Positions 46,034-56,880 of a stretch of 64,000 nt of DNA are shown piece after piece. Under the pieces are notes generated by a model that was given only the letters and a program-made list of their open reading frames with translations, made no database searches and was not told the origin of the DNA. The stretch is from Platismatia glauca (lineage: Eukaryota > Ascomycota > Lecanoromycetes > Lecanorales > Parmeliaceae): assembly GCA_963556305.1 (NCBI GenBank), contig OY745775.1:1-64000 (forward strand). Direction: 5' to 3'. The position numbers were made by a program, and so were the translations under genes. Within the stretch, counting starts at the first letter, position 1; each line of letters begins with the position of its first letter.

Positions 46034-46585
46034 ATGGAGAACATACGAACGTGGGCGGAGGGAGACTCGGAAGATGGGCCGACGCATGCACCGGGCACGA
46101 AGATGAAGGATGTCAAGTTTACCTTCACCTTCCCGACTGGCCAGCGAAACCATGTCTACACTCATGCGCTTCCCGCTCGACTCTGCGCCCATGCCGATGA
46201 CAAGAACAACAATGCGGTCCAGCGTGCTGTACAGGATGAATTGAGGCACGTTCCCAGACTACACGCTGTAGAGTTCGAGGAAACCCTGAATAGCGTAGCA
46301 TGCGAAACATGTAAATCCCCAGGCAGACATATCATTCAGATGCCTCTGCCGGTGCTGGACATGCCTGTGTCCACTGTGGGTGTGACAGTCATGCGTGTTT
46401 GCGAGAAACTCAAATGCGCGAGTGCGATTCAAGAGTCAACGACCGACACAACGCAAGAGATGAGGGATATTTTCAGCCCTATGTTCGGTCAACAATCTCC
46501 GCCACTCTCGATGCTACGCCGTGACTCATGCGGGGAGCGGAAGAAACCAAAGCAATGTCCAGGATCGGAGAGGTCCATGTTGTAA
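46034..46585 (+). CDS. Hypothetical protein, weakly supported
   Basis: A continuous open frame of 183 codons from ATG 46034 (another ATG at 46103). It contains KFTFTFPTGQRNHVYTHAL, a CETCKSPG pair of Cys and CEKLKC. No signal peptide or membrane segment is present and no family is recognised. The antisense strand is also open in parts, so chance is possible; the GC content and lack of stops over 700 nt are the only support. Confidence 0.3.
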   Translation: MENIRTWAEGDSEDGPTHAPGTKMKDVKFTFTFPTGQRNHVYTHALPARLCAHADDKNNNAVQRAVQDELRHVPRLHAVEFEETLNSVACETCKSPGRHIIQMPLPVLDMPVSTVGVTVMRVCEKLKCASAIQESTTDTTQEMRDIFSPMFGQQSPPLSMLRRDSCGERKKPKQCPGSERSML

Positions 46586-47353
46586 TACGGAATGCCAGCG
46601 GGCAGCGCGAAAAACGCATCAGGCCGCTTGTAGGGTATGAGGGGTGAAGCAGGACGAGATAGGTAGGTGAGAAAGGCCTGGAGATGGACAGATCCATTCT
46701 CCACGAGCGCCTTTTTCCCCAACGATCCTCTTTGCAGTTGTACGAATACGATAACAGCATGGAAGCTGCAATAATGCAACTCAATTCCGCAGCTAATCGT
46801 GCCCCCGCACTCAGCTCGCCCGCTCGCTGACCGCCAACAAAGTCAATGATCACTGATCAAATTTCGACTTATTATCAGAAGCCGCTGTTATATCGCCGCA
46901 AGTGTACGGTAAGATAACAACATCAGAGTTCAAACGGCGGCCTTTCTAGGTACTTGAGTCCGTACCTAGGTCGCACCTTTTAGATGCCTGTTGATAGGTA
47001 CTCCTAGTCGCAGTACCTAAGGTAAGGTCCCTTATTAGTAGTAGCATCAGAATTCAACAGGATTACAGGAGAGGAGCGCCAAGACGCTACGCAATGTCTA
47101 CCATTTAAGGGATAGCGTTACCACACCACGATGATCCTCATTCTGCTTTCGCGTAAACACTTTTACGAAAACGAAGTACGCCCAGCGGTCCAACTGTATG
47201 AAGCCTCGGTACGTCAACAGATTATTGTACTTATAATAAGAGAAGCCGCTCTACATCTCTTTTCCATGCTACTTGCTTGCCTCTTGACTTTGGGAAAGTG
47301 CAAATAGTGTATAGTGTTCCCCTGAGGCAGCCGCCGCCGATTGAAATCTCGTA
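46586..47353. promoter_or_regulatory. Upstream region of RTA1-like gene with TAGGTAC motif cluster
   Basis: No gene. At 46947-47028 there are four partial copies of TAGGTACT/GTACCTAGG/GTACCTAAGG within 82 nt. The role is unknown; the motif type is also seen at 44751 and 29370. Confidence 0.4.
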
Positions 47354-48654
47354 ATGGCAAACTCCGGCAACAACCCGAACGGCTTGATCAGCTACGGCCC
47401 AGACGAGAATTGCACACTGACGCCCGGTCCGCAATATTGTCCACCGAGCGTGGGCGTCTACGAGTACCGCCCTTCGTTAGCAGCCAACACCGCCTTCATT
47501 GCGCTTTTCGGCCTTGCATTGGCCATCCATCTGGTGCTGGGAATCAAATACAAGACCTGGGCATTCTTGTTTGCCATATTCTGGGGCTGCGCGAGTGAAT
47601 TGATTGGGTACGGAGGGAGAATACTCATGTGGGAGAATCCCTTCTCCTTTCCGGGGTTCCTCATCCAAATCTGTGAGTGCTTGCCTCACGCCATTGCTCT
47701 TCCCACGAATCTTGTCAAGTTCCCGGGCAGAGTGAGAAAACGACTTCTGATACCCAACAGGCTGTATCACAGTTGGTCCGGCATTCTACTCAGCGGCCAT
47801 CTACCTGACCTTGTCGAGAATGTACTAACACCTCATTTCCAAATCACGGACTATGCCTCGGGCTGACATCTACGGCCCATAGTATCATCTTTCTCGGTCC
47901 CCAACATGCACGCTTCTCACCAAAGCTCTATTACTGGGTTTTCATTGTATGTACTTCCCGGTCTCCATTTTCTTCTTCGAGCCAACATTTGAGGCTCCGG
48001 ACATGGGACGGGAACTGTTCACTCGGTGCACATTTTTCAAGAGCTCATAGGTAGTCCCGAACAGGCAAGCTGATTCTGTAATCCTATTGTAGCCCTGCGA
48101 CGTTTTCTCCCTAGTCCTACAAGCAGTTGGTGGAGCCTTATCGTCCGTTTCCTCGGGAAGTAGCAAAACTGCAGTCGACGTGGCCATCGCAGGTCTCTCC
48201 TTCCAAGTGTTCACGCTCTGCGTCTTTATAGCTCTCGGCATAGAATTCGCAGTCAGATATATCAGGACACAGCGGATTCAGCAAGAGAAGACGCCATTGC
48301 CAAGGAGCTTCAAGGTGTTCGTGGTATTCTTGTCATTGTCGATCACTTGCATCTTGATACGATGCGCATACAGAATTGACGAGTTGAGTGATGGGTATGA
48401 TGGCCCGTTGATCCATAATGAGCCGCTGTTTATCGGGCTTGAGGGAGTGTGAGTCCTGCTTCCGTCCGTTGAATGCAGGGAGTCTACTGACCAATGAGTA
48501 CAGAATGATCGTTCTTGCCATCTATTCCCTCGTGATTGCACACCCTGGACCAATATTTGACCGCCGAGGTGCAGACTTTCACGAAAGCGACGTCAACGTT
48601 ACCTCGAATGACTTCGCCGAGAAGGTGGAACTGGGTATGTCGACCAGGCATTAG
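47354..48654 (+). CDS. RTA1-family lipid-translocating/exporter-like membrane protein
   Basis: A seven-helix protein of the RTA1 family, fungal membrane proteins tied to resistance to aminosterols and to sphingoid-base export. Exons are 47354-47672, 47761-47821, 47883-47946, 48093-48448 and 48504-48654 (316 aa). Family blocks in order: YEYRPSLAANTAFIALFGL, ELIGYGGRI, PAFYSAAIYLTLSR, PCDVFSLVLQAVGG (the conserved D-x-x-S-L-x-x-Q-x-x-G-G), VDVAIAGLSFQVFTL, and RCAYRIDEL near the last loop. The N-terminus before helix 1 has two Cys (NCTLTPGPQYC) and lies outside. The frame is fully open once spliced. Confidence 0.9.
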
Positions 48655-49418
48655 AGTGTATGACGTCGAGAGTGATAAGAATATCAAGGTAAGAAAGGAT
48701 AGCAATAGAGGCGCTGGAATACCCTTGGAGAATATCATAATCGTACGGCAAATCCAGACATCTCTCCACAAGTCAGCAGAGGTCGAGCCTCGGACTATCG
48801 TCTGTCAAGTGCGAGAAATCTGTAAACAAGTCCAGTGGAATGTTACTTCCCACCTGTTGCTTGCTGCAGGATCTTTTCGGCATCTGTCAATTTCCATCTA
48901 TGTTTTTTCTGAGTCAACCAGAGAGTTCTGCACCTCTGAACTGGTTCTTGCAGCAAATACAGGTACCGAGCAGCGGTCAGACGATTCGCGAATGACGGGG
49001 CAGCGACTAGGCGCAAGGTCCCACAAAAGCTTGCTGTGCCGCTTGGTGCCATGCGACACCCGATTATAATTTCGCTTCGGAGGTTCGATCCACCAATTGC
49101 TTGAAAGTCGGTGCTCTGTGGTTCTGATGGAACTTTTGCGAGCCAATGCTATTTCAAAAGTCACATTTCGGAACAATGAGCTTTCTGTGGAGCTAATTTT
49201 GGCCTCTGATCTCCATCATTCATCTGCATCTTTCCGCTAACCCTGAGGGGTGAACAAAACTGGCTTATCACTTTCGAAGATCGTTTATTCGTAGGTAGAG
49301 GCTGGTCCTGAAGTCAAGCAAGTCATAACGGCCAAGTCCTGACAAGTAGCGGAAGGCTTGCTGTCTAGAGAGTTCGACTTTAGGTGCTTGATGAGTGCAC
49401 GTTTTGACTATTCGCAAA
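48655..49418. other. Intergenic stretch
   Basis: No supported gene; open frames on both strands lack motifs. It contains the promoter of the next small gene. Confidence 0.5.
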
Positions 49419-49997
49419 ATGCTATCACAATGTCATGTCCTACTTGTGATTGTCATTAGTTCAATTGCGATCGGTCAACTCTCAGTCCCCAGTCCTAATC
49501 GTGGGGTCTCCAAAGCAGCTGCGTTCATTCCAGTTCCGTTAGATGAGATCGAATTCTCTTCGCTTCCAAGTCCTCACGGTCGACGACGTAGTAAGGTGGG
49601 GCCCACCCCCAAGGCGGATGTCAGATCCCGAGCTGCGGCTCCGACAGGCCACATCGCCTTCAAATTCCTTCACCGAGGACCCAACTACGAAATCCTCCCT
49701 TTGCGCGTTAGTGCCGTCGCGCTTCATGCTTTCTACACTTCGATCTCCCACTTGGCGTCTACCGTCTGGTCGCAGACTGTGAGCCCAGTAACGATTTTCA
49801 CAATAACCCAAGGGGCACTCCAACTCACGATCTCGAGCTTAGGCACGGTAGTCCCCTGGGATTTCGTAGAAGACTGGGCGATGAGAGCAGCCGAAAGTGT
49901 GGCGAGAGGATGGACGGACACATTCGATGCGGTGTATGAGGTCGAAGCGACTGGCGTGAGGGTGTGGGTTAGCTTGAGGCTGTTGGAGGGTGGTTAG
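49419..49997 (+). CDS. Small secreted or membrane-attached hypothetical protein
   Basis: An intronless 192-aa protein. ATG at 49419 opens a typical signal peptide (MLSQCHVLLVIVISSIAIGQ). The mature chain has a basic linker (GRRRSK, a possible dibasic processing site) and then a mixed segment with FKFLHRGPNYEILPLRVSA and an amphipathic middle rich in Thr/Ser/Val. It has no Cys after the signal region, so it does not look like a disulphide-rich effector. No family is recognised. The 3' end faces the GH13 gene, 41 nt away. Confidence 0.6.
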   Translation: MLSQCHVLLVIVISSIAIGQLSVPSPNRGVSKAAAFIPVPLDEIEFSSLPSPHGRRRSKVGPTPKADVRSRAAAPTGHIAFKFLHRGPNYEILPLRVSAVALHAFYTSISHLASTVWSQTVSPVTIFTITQGALQLTISSLGTVVPWDFVEDWAMRAAESVARGWTDTFDAVYEVEATGVRVWVSLRLLEGG

Positions 49998-50038
49998 GGC
50001 AACGAAGATGCAATGAATGTGTCGTGATGATCAAAGTT

Positions 50039-51874
50039 TCAGATTTCTCTGCAGAATATAGCAAAGTCCCACGGGCCCAGCTTGATGGTGGGAGGAAATG
50101 GATGCGGTATAGCATGAGCTGCTCCACGCGGTGTGACCTCGTTCCATCCTTCAGTGGACAGCTTTTGCTTCTTAAACACAGACTTCTTCGTGCTCGCGGC
50201 GCCTCCAACAGCCGATGCGGAGAAATTAATGGCAATAAGGACTTCTTCACTTGTCCCTCTTCTCGCAAAAGTGATCAGTCCAGCTCCGCCGCCAGATGTC
50301 AGCCAAGTCGTGTCGCCTCTTCGTAGAGCTTCATGGCTGCGTCTGAGCATGCCTAAGCTCTTGTAGAAATTAAAAAATCGACTTGCCAGCGATGAACCCC
50401 AGTTGACAGGCGTATGCGTATTGTATCCACCAGCATCGTTGCCTACTTCTTCGCCTGCAAAGATCATTGGCACACCCTTGACAGTGAAATTGAATATCGC
50501 TGCACAGAGGGTACCATCGGCTCCACCGTACATGTCGAGATCAAGGTTCATATCCCAATTTTGCATGATAGACGTGTGCAGCATGCCCTCGGGATGTGCT
50601 GACTGCAGCTGGGTGAAAGTATTGGGCAGATTACTCGTATCCTGCGACTTTGTTGCAAAGGCCACGGCAGGCTGAAGGGAGTAGTTGGCGTAATCCATGT
50701 CGAAGGGACTCAGAGAAAGTTCTGGATTGCAACATTCACCGAGGAGAATCACTTTCGGGTTGAGAGCTTTCAAATTGTAGCCAACGGAGGACCAGGTTGC
50801 AGCTGGGATCATCCGGTCCCTTCCGTACGGATTATCAGCCGTGTCGAATCGAAATCCATCGATATTGTAGTTCTTCATCCACCATGCAAGCATAATCAAC
50901 ATGTACTTTTGGACTGCAGGGCCTGACTTAAAGTCGAGCTGTGCCACGTCACTAAAGTTGAAAGCTTGCAAGATGGATTTTGTATTGTTCCTAATGTTGT
51001 CCGAATGTACGTAATACTCTGGGTGCTGCACAATGAGCGGATGGCTCCACGCGGTATGATTCAAGACGACATCCATGATGATCTTCAGACCCAAGGCATG
51101 CGCTTCGCTGGTCAAGGTAGCAAAGTCAGACAGCTGCCCCAAGGCCGGATCTATGGCGTAATGATCAGCAATTGCGTAAGGGCTGCCACAAGCTGGATGA
51201 TTTTCAAACGGGACGCCGATTGGGTGAATGGGCATGAGCAGTATGGTTGAGAATCCTAAGCCCGCAATACGGGATAGGTCATGGGTTATCGCCTCCAAAT
51301 TACCAGTTGAAGAGAATATAGGAGTGTAGATGTTGTATATCATCTCATCGCAAAACATCGCCGCATGAACATTACTGCTGCTACCGATATCGTTTATCAC
51401 CGCTGATGCGGTCGCAGTTGTCGTGATTGAAGAGCTGGCAAAAGAATTAGGCAGCACGACATGCCACTGAGCCAAAGGGTCGTTTGCACTTTGCATCTGT
51501 ATTACGGCTGAACCGCTGGTCGAGCCTACAGCTCCTGCCACCAGTCCGCTATTCTGATTCACGAGCACCAAGTCTCCGCTCGAGGTTGGACTAAGAGTCC
51601 ACATCTCACTTGCTCCTCCGTTACAAGACCATTGCTGCAACCTCGCTCCGGCAGATTTACTTTCGTAGGCCACGTTCAAACACATAGTGGTGTCCGTAGT
51701 ATTAAGCAGATAGTGCCCGCTTTGATAGCCTTGGAGGATCCACCTCGGCGCGAAGTCGTCGGAAGAGGTTGTCAATACAATGTCAGCACCGGCGTAATTG
51801 GCAGTGGTGCTGAGATATAGACCTGTTGCGGTATGTCTAAGGGCGAACGCTGAGCCATCTATAGGTACTGACAT
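50039..51874 (-). CDS. Ricin-B-like lectin domain plus GH13 alpha-amylase-type protein
   Basis: A 611-aa intronless protein. Residues 5-145 look like a ricin-type beta-trefoil with QQWSC and AQWHVV (Q-x-W motifs), a carbohydrate-binding module. Residues of about 165-600 are an alpha-amylase (GH13) barrel and C-terminal domain. Region I is DVVLNH, region II is GFRFDTAD with nucleophile D344, region III is LLGEC with acid/base E380, and region IV reads QNWD with D441, where the almost invariant His (NHD) is Trp. The three acids are present, so activity on alpha-glucans is likely. No signal peptide is found at the only ATG near the domain start, which is odd for an extracellular-type architecture. 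It converges on the small secreted protein. Confidence 0.85.
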   Translation of the reverse strand: MSVPIDGSAFALRHTATGLYLSTTANYAGADIVLTTSSDDFAPRWILQGYQSGHYLLNTTDTTMCLNVAYESKSAGARLQQWSCNGGASEMWTLSPTSSGDLVLVNQNSGLVAGAVGSTSGSAVIQMQSANDPLAQWHVVLPNSFASSSITTTATASAVINDIGSSSNVHAAMFCDEMIYNIYTPIFSSTGNLEAITHDLSRIAGLGFSTILLMPIHPIGVPFENHPACGSPYAIADHYAIDPALGQLSDFATLTSEAHALGLKIIMDVVLNHTAWSHPLIVQHPEYYVHSDNIRNNTKSILQAFNFSDVAQLDFKSGPAVQKYMLIMLAWWMKNYNIDGFRFDTADNPYGRDRMIPAATWSSVGYNLKALNPKVILLGECCNPELSLSPFDMDYANYSLQPAVAFATKSQDTSNLPNTFTQLQSAHPEGMLHTSIMQNWDMNLDLDMYGGADGTLCAAIFNFTVKGVPMIFAGEEVGNDAGGYNTHTPVNWGSSLASRFFNFYKSLGMLRRSHEALRRGDTTWLTSGGGAGLITFARRGTSEEVLIAINFSASAVGGAASTKKSVFKKQKLSTEGWNEVTPRGAAHAIPHPFPPTIKLGPWDFAIFCREI

Positions 51875-52389
51875 TGTACTTGATGTGATCTTGGCGAATG
51901 TTCAATGCTACTCTAGCTTCATTGTTCTTCGTTGAATTGTCAACGAGTCCGTTGGTAGCTTTTTGCTCAGGTTCGCAACTTAGCCAAGTACCTTCCCGGT
52001 GATGTCTGAGGTAGACTGTGCCTTCAAGGTACCCTTGTGAGACAGGACCTCCGTATGAAAGAAGAAAGTAGCTCATACCCAGAGGGATCAAAGCTGTGTA
52101 GGCTTGCAATGGCTCAAGGCAAGACTGATCAATATCGCATATTGCCACGGAAGCAACCAGGCTTTGATGGCGAAAGCCGGACGGGATCTGGGATTCACGT
52201 TTTCAATGATTTGTCAAACATCAACGGGTACCAAAGTAGCTGTCAACACACGTCTTTCTGTACCAAATATCTTGTCAAACTGTCAAATTGTTGTCAGTGA
52301 AGTGAAGAAGTTCAAAGAGGTGTGAGGGTCCACCATAAAGACCATCCCACTTGGAACAACATCGGCCCGAACCTTTGACAAAAGCCGAC
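51875..52389. other. Divergent promoter region
   Basis: It lies between the 5' ends of the GH13 gene and the coiled-coil gene. No gene is supported. Confidence 0.5.
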
Positions 52390-53488
52390 ATGCCGACCAT
52401 GGATCGTCAAATGGCTGATCTCGCAAAGGCATGGGCAGATTGGAATCTCAAGATTAAAGACAAGGTCGAAGAGCGCAATAAAAAGGCCGAACTCCAAGCA
52501 GCTCTAGACTTGGATCTTGGAGCCCAAGCAATCATGGCTAACAACTTTCCCTCCTTCCTCGACACGTCTCCCGGCACTGGCAGCTCGAGCAGCGTACCTC
52601 GTCTTGCGCCTTCGCCCATCGCTCAGCAGCAATCACAGCAGCAGCAGATCAGCAACAATGGCAATGGTGCCGGCATGAACGGGGTGCCTATGGCGGCTGG
52701 GCAGCAGGCAGACGTGAACTTTCTGTTTCAGAAGTTGGTGGAGCTTAGTGAGGTGTTGAAGGAGAATCGTGAGAAGACAGCAGGGGTTATCGCCGGTGCT
52801 GAAGAGCTTGCTGTAAGTAATTTGCGCCGGCCCACAAAACCCTCTGCATCTGGGTCACCTCACAGCTTTATTCACGCCTGAATGATCGCTAATGCGCTTC
52901 CTTGAATCTAGACTCGGGCCGCAGCTAAAGGCGCAAGCCCCTCCCTTCAAGAAGCCAATGCAGAAGTCTCCGGTGAGCTCACTCTACAGTCCTTGAAATC
53001 TCAGTAAATGACAGTCAATCCCAGCCGCCCGCATCGCCGACCTCGAACGCCAGCTTTCTCGCGAGCAGAACAAGACCCGCATCCTCCTGGACGAGCAAAA
53101 GGAGAACATCAAATTGATTGGCGAGTACGAACATCACCTTGGCGAAATAGTCAAAGATGTCCGCGACTTCAGCTACAACAGCAAGACTCGCGAAACCTCC
53201 ATCGCACACCACTACAACAAGCTTCTGCAGGACGAAAAGGACGCCCATCTAGCTGCTCGCCTTGAGAAAGATGACTGGCACGCCAAATTCATGCGTACTG
53301 TCGAGATGCTACGGGAAGCCTATCGTCTACGCTGCGAGGAGGAGGAAGTGCCCATTCGTATTATCGCCGGACTCCAAAACGAGGTGCGGGCTTACCGTTC
53401 ATGCTTGGGGATGGAGGCTGAGAAGCCGGAAGAGGAGTTTGGGTGGGAGATTTTGAAGGATGTGCCAAACGGGAGTGGGGAACCGTGA
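52390..53488 (+). CDS. Coiled-coil fungal protein of unknown function
   Basis: Exons are 52390-52812, 52912-52972 and 53025-53488 (315 aa). Part one (1-35) is a helical segment WADWNLKIKDKVEERNKK. Part two is a low-complexity Gln/Ser/Pro/Asn linker (SPIAQQQSQQQQISNNG). From about 110 onward there are heptad-like helices (FLFQKLVELSEVLKENREK, then DLERQLSREQNKTRILLDEQKENIKLIGEYEHHLGEIV). The C-terminal 100 residues are mixed and end in EEEFGWEIL. No enzyme motif, membrane segment or targeting signal is present. The exon structure and order suggest a conserved fungal scaffold. The start could be the ATG three codons later. Confidence 0.75.
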
Positions 53489-54725
53489 GGTCTCCTTCCT
53501 CCTTCAGATGGCAAAAACGAGATCAGAGCATGCATGGCATTTAGTACGGCGTCTGGAATGATACCCCAGGTTGCATTTGATGATGGGATCTTGTGCGATG
53601 AAGGCATATGAAGCTAGCTAGGAAGGCTGCACATGAGGTAGCTACTTGCTGCATTGTCAGAGTCGTTATTAGACTCAGCAGATTCACTGGCCCGGAGGCT
53701 GTAAAAGATTCACAGCTATTGGTACTTAACATGCATTCCATGCCTAGAACTCCACTATGCACCTCTTATAATCGCAGTATGTACAAAGACCTTGCCATCC
53801 CCTCTTCACCAGCTCAATTGCTTCTCGCACCACCCTTGGCAGCCCTCAGCTCGTCCATCTTTGCTACCCTCTTCTTGAATTCCACATACTGGCATTTCTC
53901 ATACGAATGTCTCTCATCCTGTAGCGAGCACATTTAGCCACGTCCGGCTGCCGTCAGCGGAGTAAGTATGGCATACCACGCATTTCCAAGGCAAGTAATA
54001 TTCTTCGAACCGACACCGATTGAGGGGAATGAGGAGATGGGCGCAACTGTCCCGGTAGGGTATGGGTAGTCTCGCCTCGGACATTTGCTCTCGAGTTGCA
54101 CGAGCTATGGAGATGGGGCCATTCAATCAGCACATGGTGCGAAAGCTTCGCCGCTGTTTGTACGGAGACGGAACGCAGATGGGCTATGACTTACGGGGGT
54201 CATCGCTGGTACCAAGGGCACCTGCGACCGTCTCCTTGACCGACTCTGTGACGGTCATGTTGCCAATCGTGATTTCCACGCCAATTGAGATGCTCTCGAT
54301 CTGCCTTGGCCCTTTAGGATGGACTATCGAGGAAATGTAAACGCTCTCAATGCCAAGACACACCAGGCTTTAGTGACTGTTTAGGACTAGTTTGAGAATT
54401 CCCCACCAATTTACTTTACGCGTGAACAAGCCCAGTGCGCGTCTCCAGTTCTCCCTCCAATTCTCCCTCATTTTCTCTTCTCTTCTCTTCTTCTTTCCTT
54501 TTCTTCACTTTCCAACTCGCACAATCAACACTCAGCACTCACTTCCTCATTCCTCTCCATATCTCCCACACTCGCCATACCTTGCGCTCAATCCCAGGCA
54601 TCTGAAGGAACAGAATTCCGCTTTCACACGCCTGACTGGGATTCTGTTTGCGGCCCTGCACTGGCCTGCGGGTGACTGCCCCTACTGCATGAAACTAAAA
54701 GAGGAAGAGAAAAAGTGCGCCCACC
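53489..54725. promoter_or_regulatory. Upstream region of the MBP1-like gene
   Basis: No gene is supported in this stretch. It ends in a typical fungal core promoter: an ACGCGT box at 54418-54423 and then a pyrimidine-rich tract at 54446-54513 with TCTTCTC runs, which normally lies just before the transcription start. The leader would be about 200 nt. Confidence 0.55.
54418..54423. promoter_or_regulatory. MCB box ACGCGT
   Basis: ACGCGT is the MluI cell-cycle box, the classical target of the MBF complex whose DNA-binding subunit is the gene just downstream. It lies 303 nt before the ATG and 28 nt before the pyrimidine tract. A second half-like site GCGCGT follows at about 54437. Chance of one such hexamer in a promoter is not negligible. 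Confidence 0.45.
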
Positions 54726-56880
54726 ATGGCCCCAGGCGTTGCGTCAAATGGCATATACTCTGCCACCTACAGCGGTGTATGTCGTTGCCCGCCCACGTCG
54801 CCTATGACCAGGTCCCGAAAATGATCGCTGATATGCTGCAGGTCCCAGTGTTCGAATTCAATGTCGAGGGAAATCATGTCATGCGAAGGAGAGTCGACCA
54901 CTACATAAATGCCACGCACATTCTTAAGGTTGCCGACTACGACAAGCCAGCCAGGACAAGAATATTAGAGCGCGAGGTTCAGAAGGGAGTTCATGAGAAG
55001 ATACAGGGAGGCTACGGGAAATACCAGGGTGAGTAGCTATCTGTTCCCTTGCACCTTCGTCCTGGGGCTGACCCTCGTCGGCAGGTACTTGGGTCCCCTT
55101 GAGAGACGGGAGACTTCTTGCAGAGCGCAACGGCGTCATCGACAAACTCCGACCTATCTTCGACTTCGTTCCTGGAGACAGCAGTCCACCACGAGCGCCC
55201 AAGCACACCACTAATGCTAACAAGCCCAAGATGCCCAAGGTCTCAAATAACAAGAAGATACCAAGTGAGTGCTGTCTGCTCTCTTCAAGAACAGCTTTTT
55301 GCTGACGAACAGAACCCAAAGTGAACCCAACCTACAGTCAAATCAGCGAAGACTATGACAACATCAGCACTCAACTTCACGATGACGACTCCCAAGACAA
55401 TTCCACAATTGCCTCGGCTTCATTTATGGATGAGGACGACAGATATGGGGGGAACCAGTACGATCCACCGTCACGCAAGCGTAAGCGTGGGCAAGACATC
55501 ATTGACCAGCAGCACATACTTTACGCAGACGAATTACTGGATTACTTCATGCTTTCATCATCAGATGCACCCCTTATGCACCTTGCTCCGCCAGTACCAC
55601 CGGAACCTTTTGACGTCAATCGCCCCATCGACGACCAATCCCATACTGCTCTTCATTGGGGCGCGGCCATGGGTGATATCGACATAGTACGATTCTTTAT
55701 CGAACGTGGAGCCAATTTATTTGCACGCAACAAGAGAGGGGAGACACCGTTGATACGAGCAGTGCTATTCACGAACAACTATGAGAAAGAGACTATGCCG
55801 AAGCTCGTACAGCTTCTTGTAAGCACGATCCGAGAACACGATAACCACGGAGGTACTATTCTCCACCATATTGCCATGACCACCAACAGCTTGGCTAAGA
55901 AGAGATGTGCTCGCTACTACTTGGACATTGTACTCAACAAGATGGCTGAGATCTGCACGCCACAAGAGTTTTCAAGATTAGTCGACCTGCCAGATGCCAG
56001 CGGTGACACCGCATTACACATTGTTGCTCGACACAACGCCAAGAAATGCATCCGAGCTCTCCAGGGTCGAGGTGTTCGAGGGGACCTCGAGAACCACAAT
56101 GGAGAAACAGGCGATAGGATCATACAAGGTCAACGTGCCATTCGTCAGGACTTTATATCATCATCTCCACCGCGGGATTTTGGTACAACTAACGGCCACG
56201 AGCTGGTCAAAGCTCCCAAAGTAGGACCAGCATCTCACTACCATAGCCAGTCCGCCAGATCTTTCAGCCAGTCCTTCAGTGACATGGCCCAAGACAAATC
56301 CCTTCAAGTGGCACTGGCCTACGACAGCGAAATCAAACAAAAGGATGACGATCTGGAAGAAAGTCAGCGCTTAGTTCAAAACGTTGATCACCAATTACAT
56401 GGCATCCGCCAAGAAATTTTTCGACATCTGCAAGAGGGAACCGACAGCTACGACAATGAAGAAGAAGAACACCGTCTACGAGAAGAGGAGCGCAGGTTGA
56501 TCGCCGAAAGTGAAAGCCTATCCGAGCAAATCCAGCACAAGGAGCTTCACCACGCCGTTCGCTCCGAAGAGCAAGCCTTGCCACCCTCGGCGCACCGGAA
56601 ACCCAGTGGGACCATGTCCAACGACCATGAGCTCGAGGAGCAGAAGGATGCCGCGTTAGCGCTGGCAGAGCAGCAGGACAAGAGAAGGAGATTGACGAGT
56701 GCTGTGGTGGTGGCTCAAGGAGCCGCTGGCATGAGCGGACATGGCGAGACGCTGAAGCAGCTTGTTTCGAGTACGTGTGGGGTTCCCATTGACGATGTGT
56801 CGACGTTGGCACCGGAATTGTTGGAGGAGTTGCAGCAGAGCAAGATGGAGGTCGGGAACGAAGTTACTGCTTTGGCATAG
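54726..56880 (+). CDS. MBP1: MBF cell-cycle transcription factor, DNA-binding subunit (APSES-ankyrin)
   Basis: DNA-binding subunit of the G1/S transcription complex MBF (Mbp1/Res2 type), acting in the nucleus with Swi6. Exons are 54726-54776, 54842-55028, 55085-55264 and 55322-56880 (658 aa). The start gives MAPGVASNGIYSATYSG, the usual N-terminus. The KilA-N/APSES domain covers about 17-105 with NHVMRRRVD, YINATHILK, KPARTRILEREVQKG and GKYQGTWVPL. A basic linker and a PSRKRKRG nuclear signal (about 190-200) follow. Ankyrin repeats cover about 245-400 (HTALHWGAAMGDIDIVRFF, GDTALHIVARHN). The C-terminus is a coiled coil at about 470-560. Every expected block is present and intact. MBP1 is the best-fitting name; the two-paralogue Swi4 role cannot be excluded. 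Confidence 0.93.

Noticed and set aside
54392..55036. 214-codon frame reading into the APSES exon from upstream
   Set aside because: It reads through intron 1 of the MBP1-like gene and its N-terminal part is the CT-rich leader. The ATG at 54726 with a 65-nt intron gives the conserved N-terminus.
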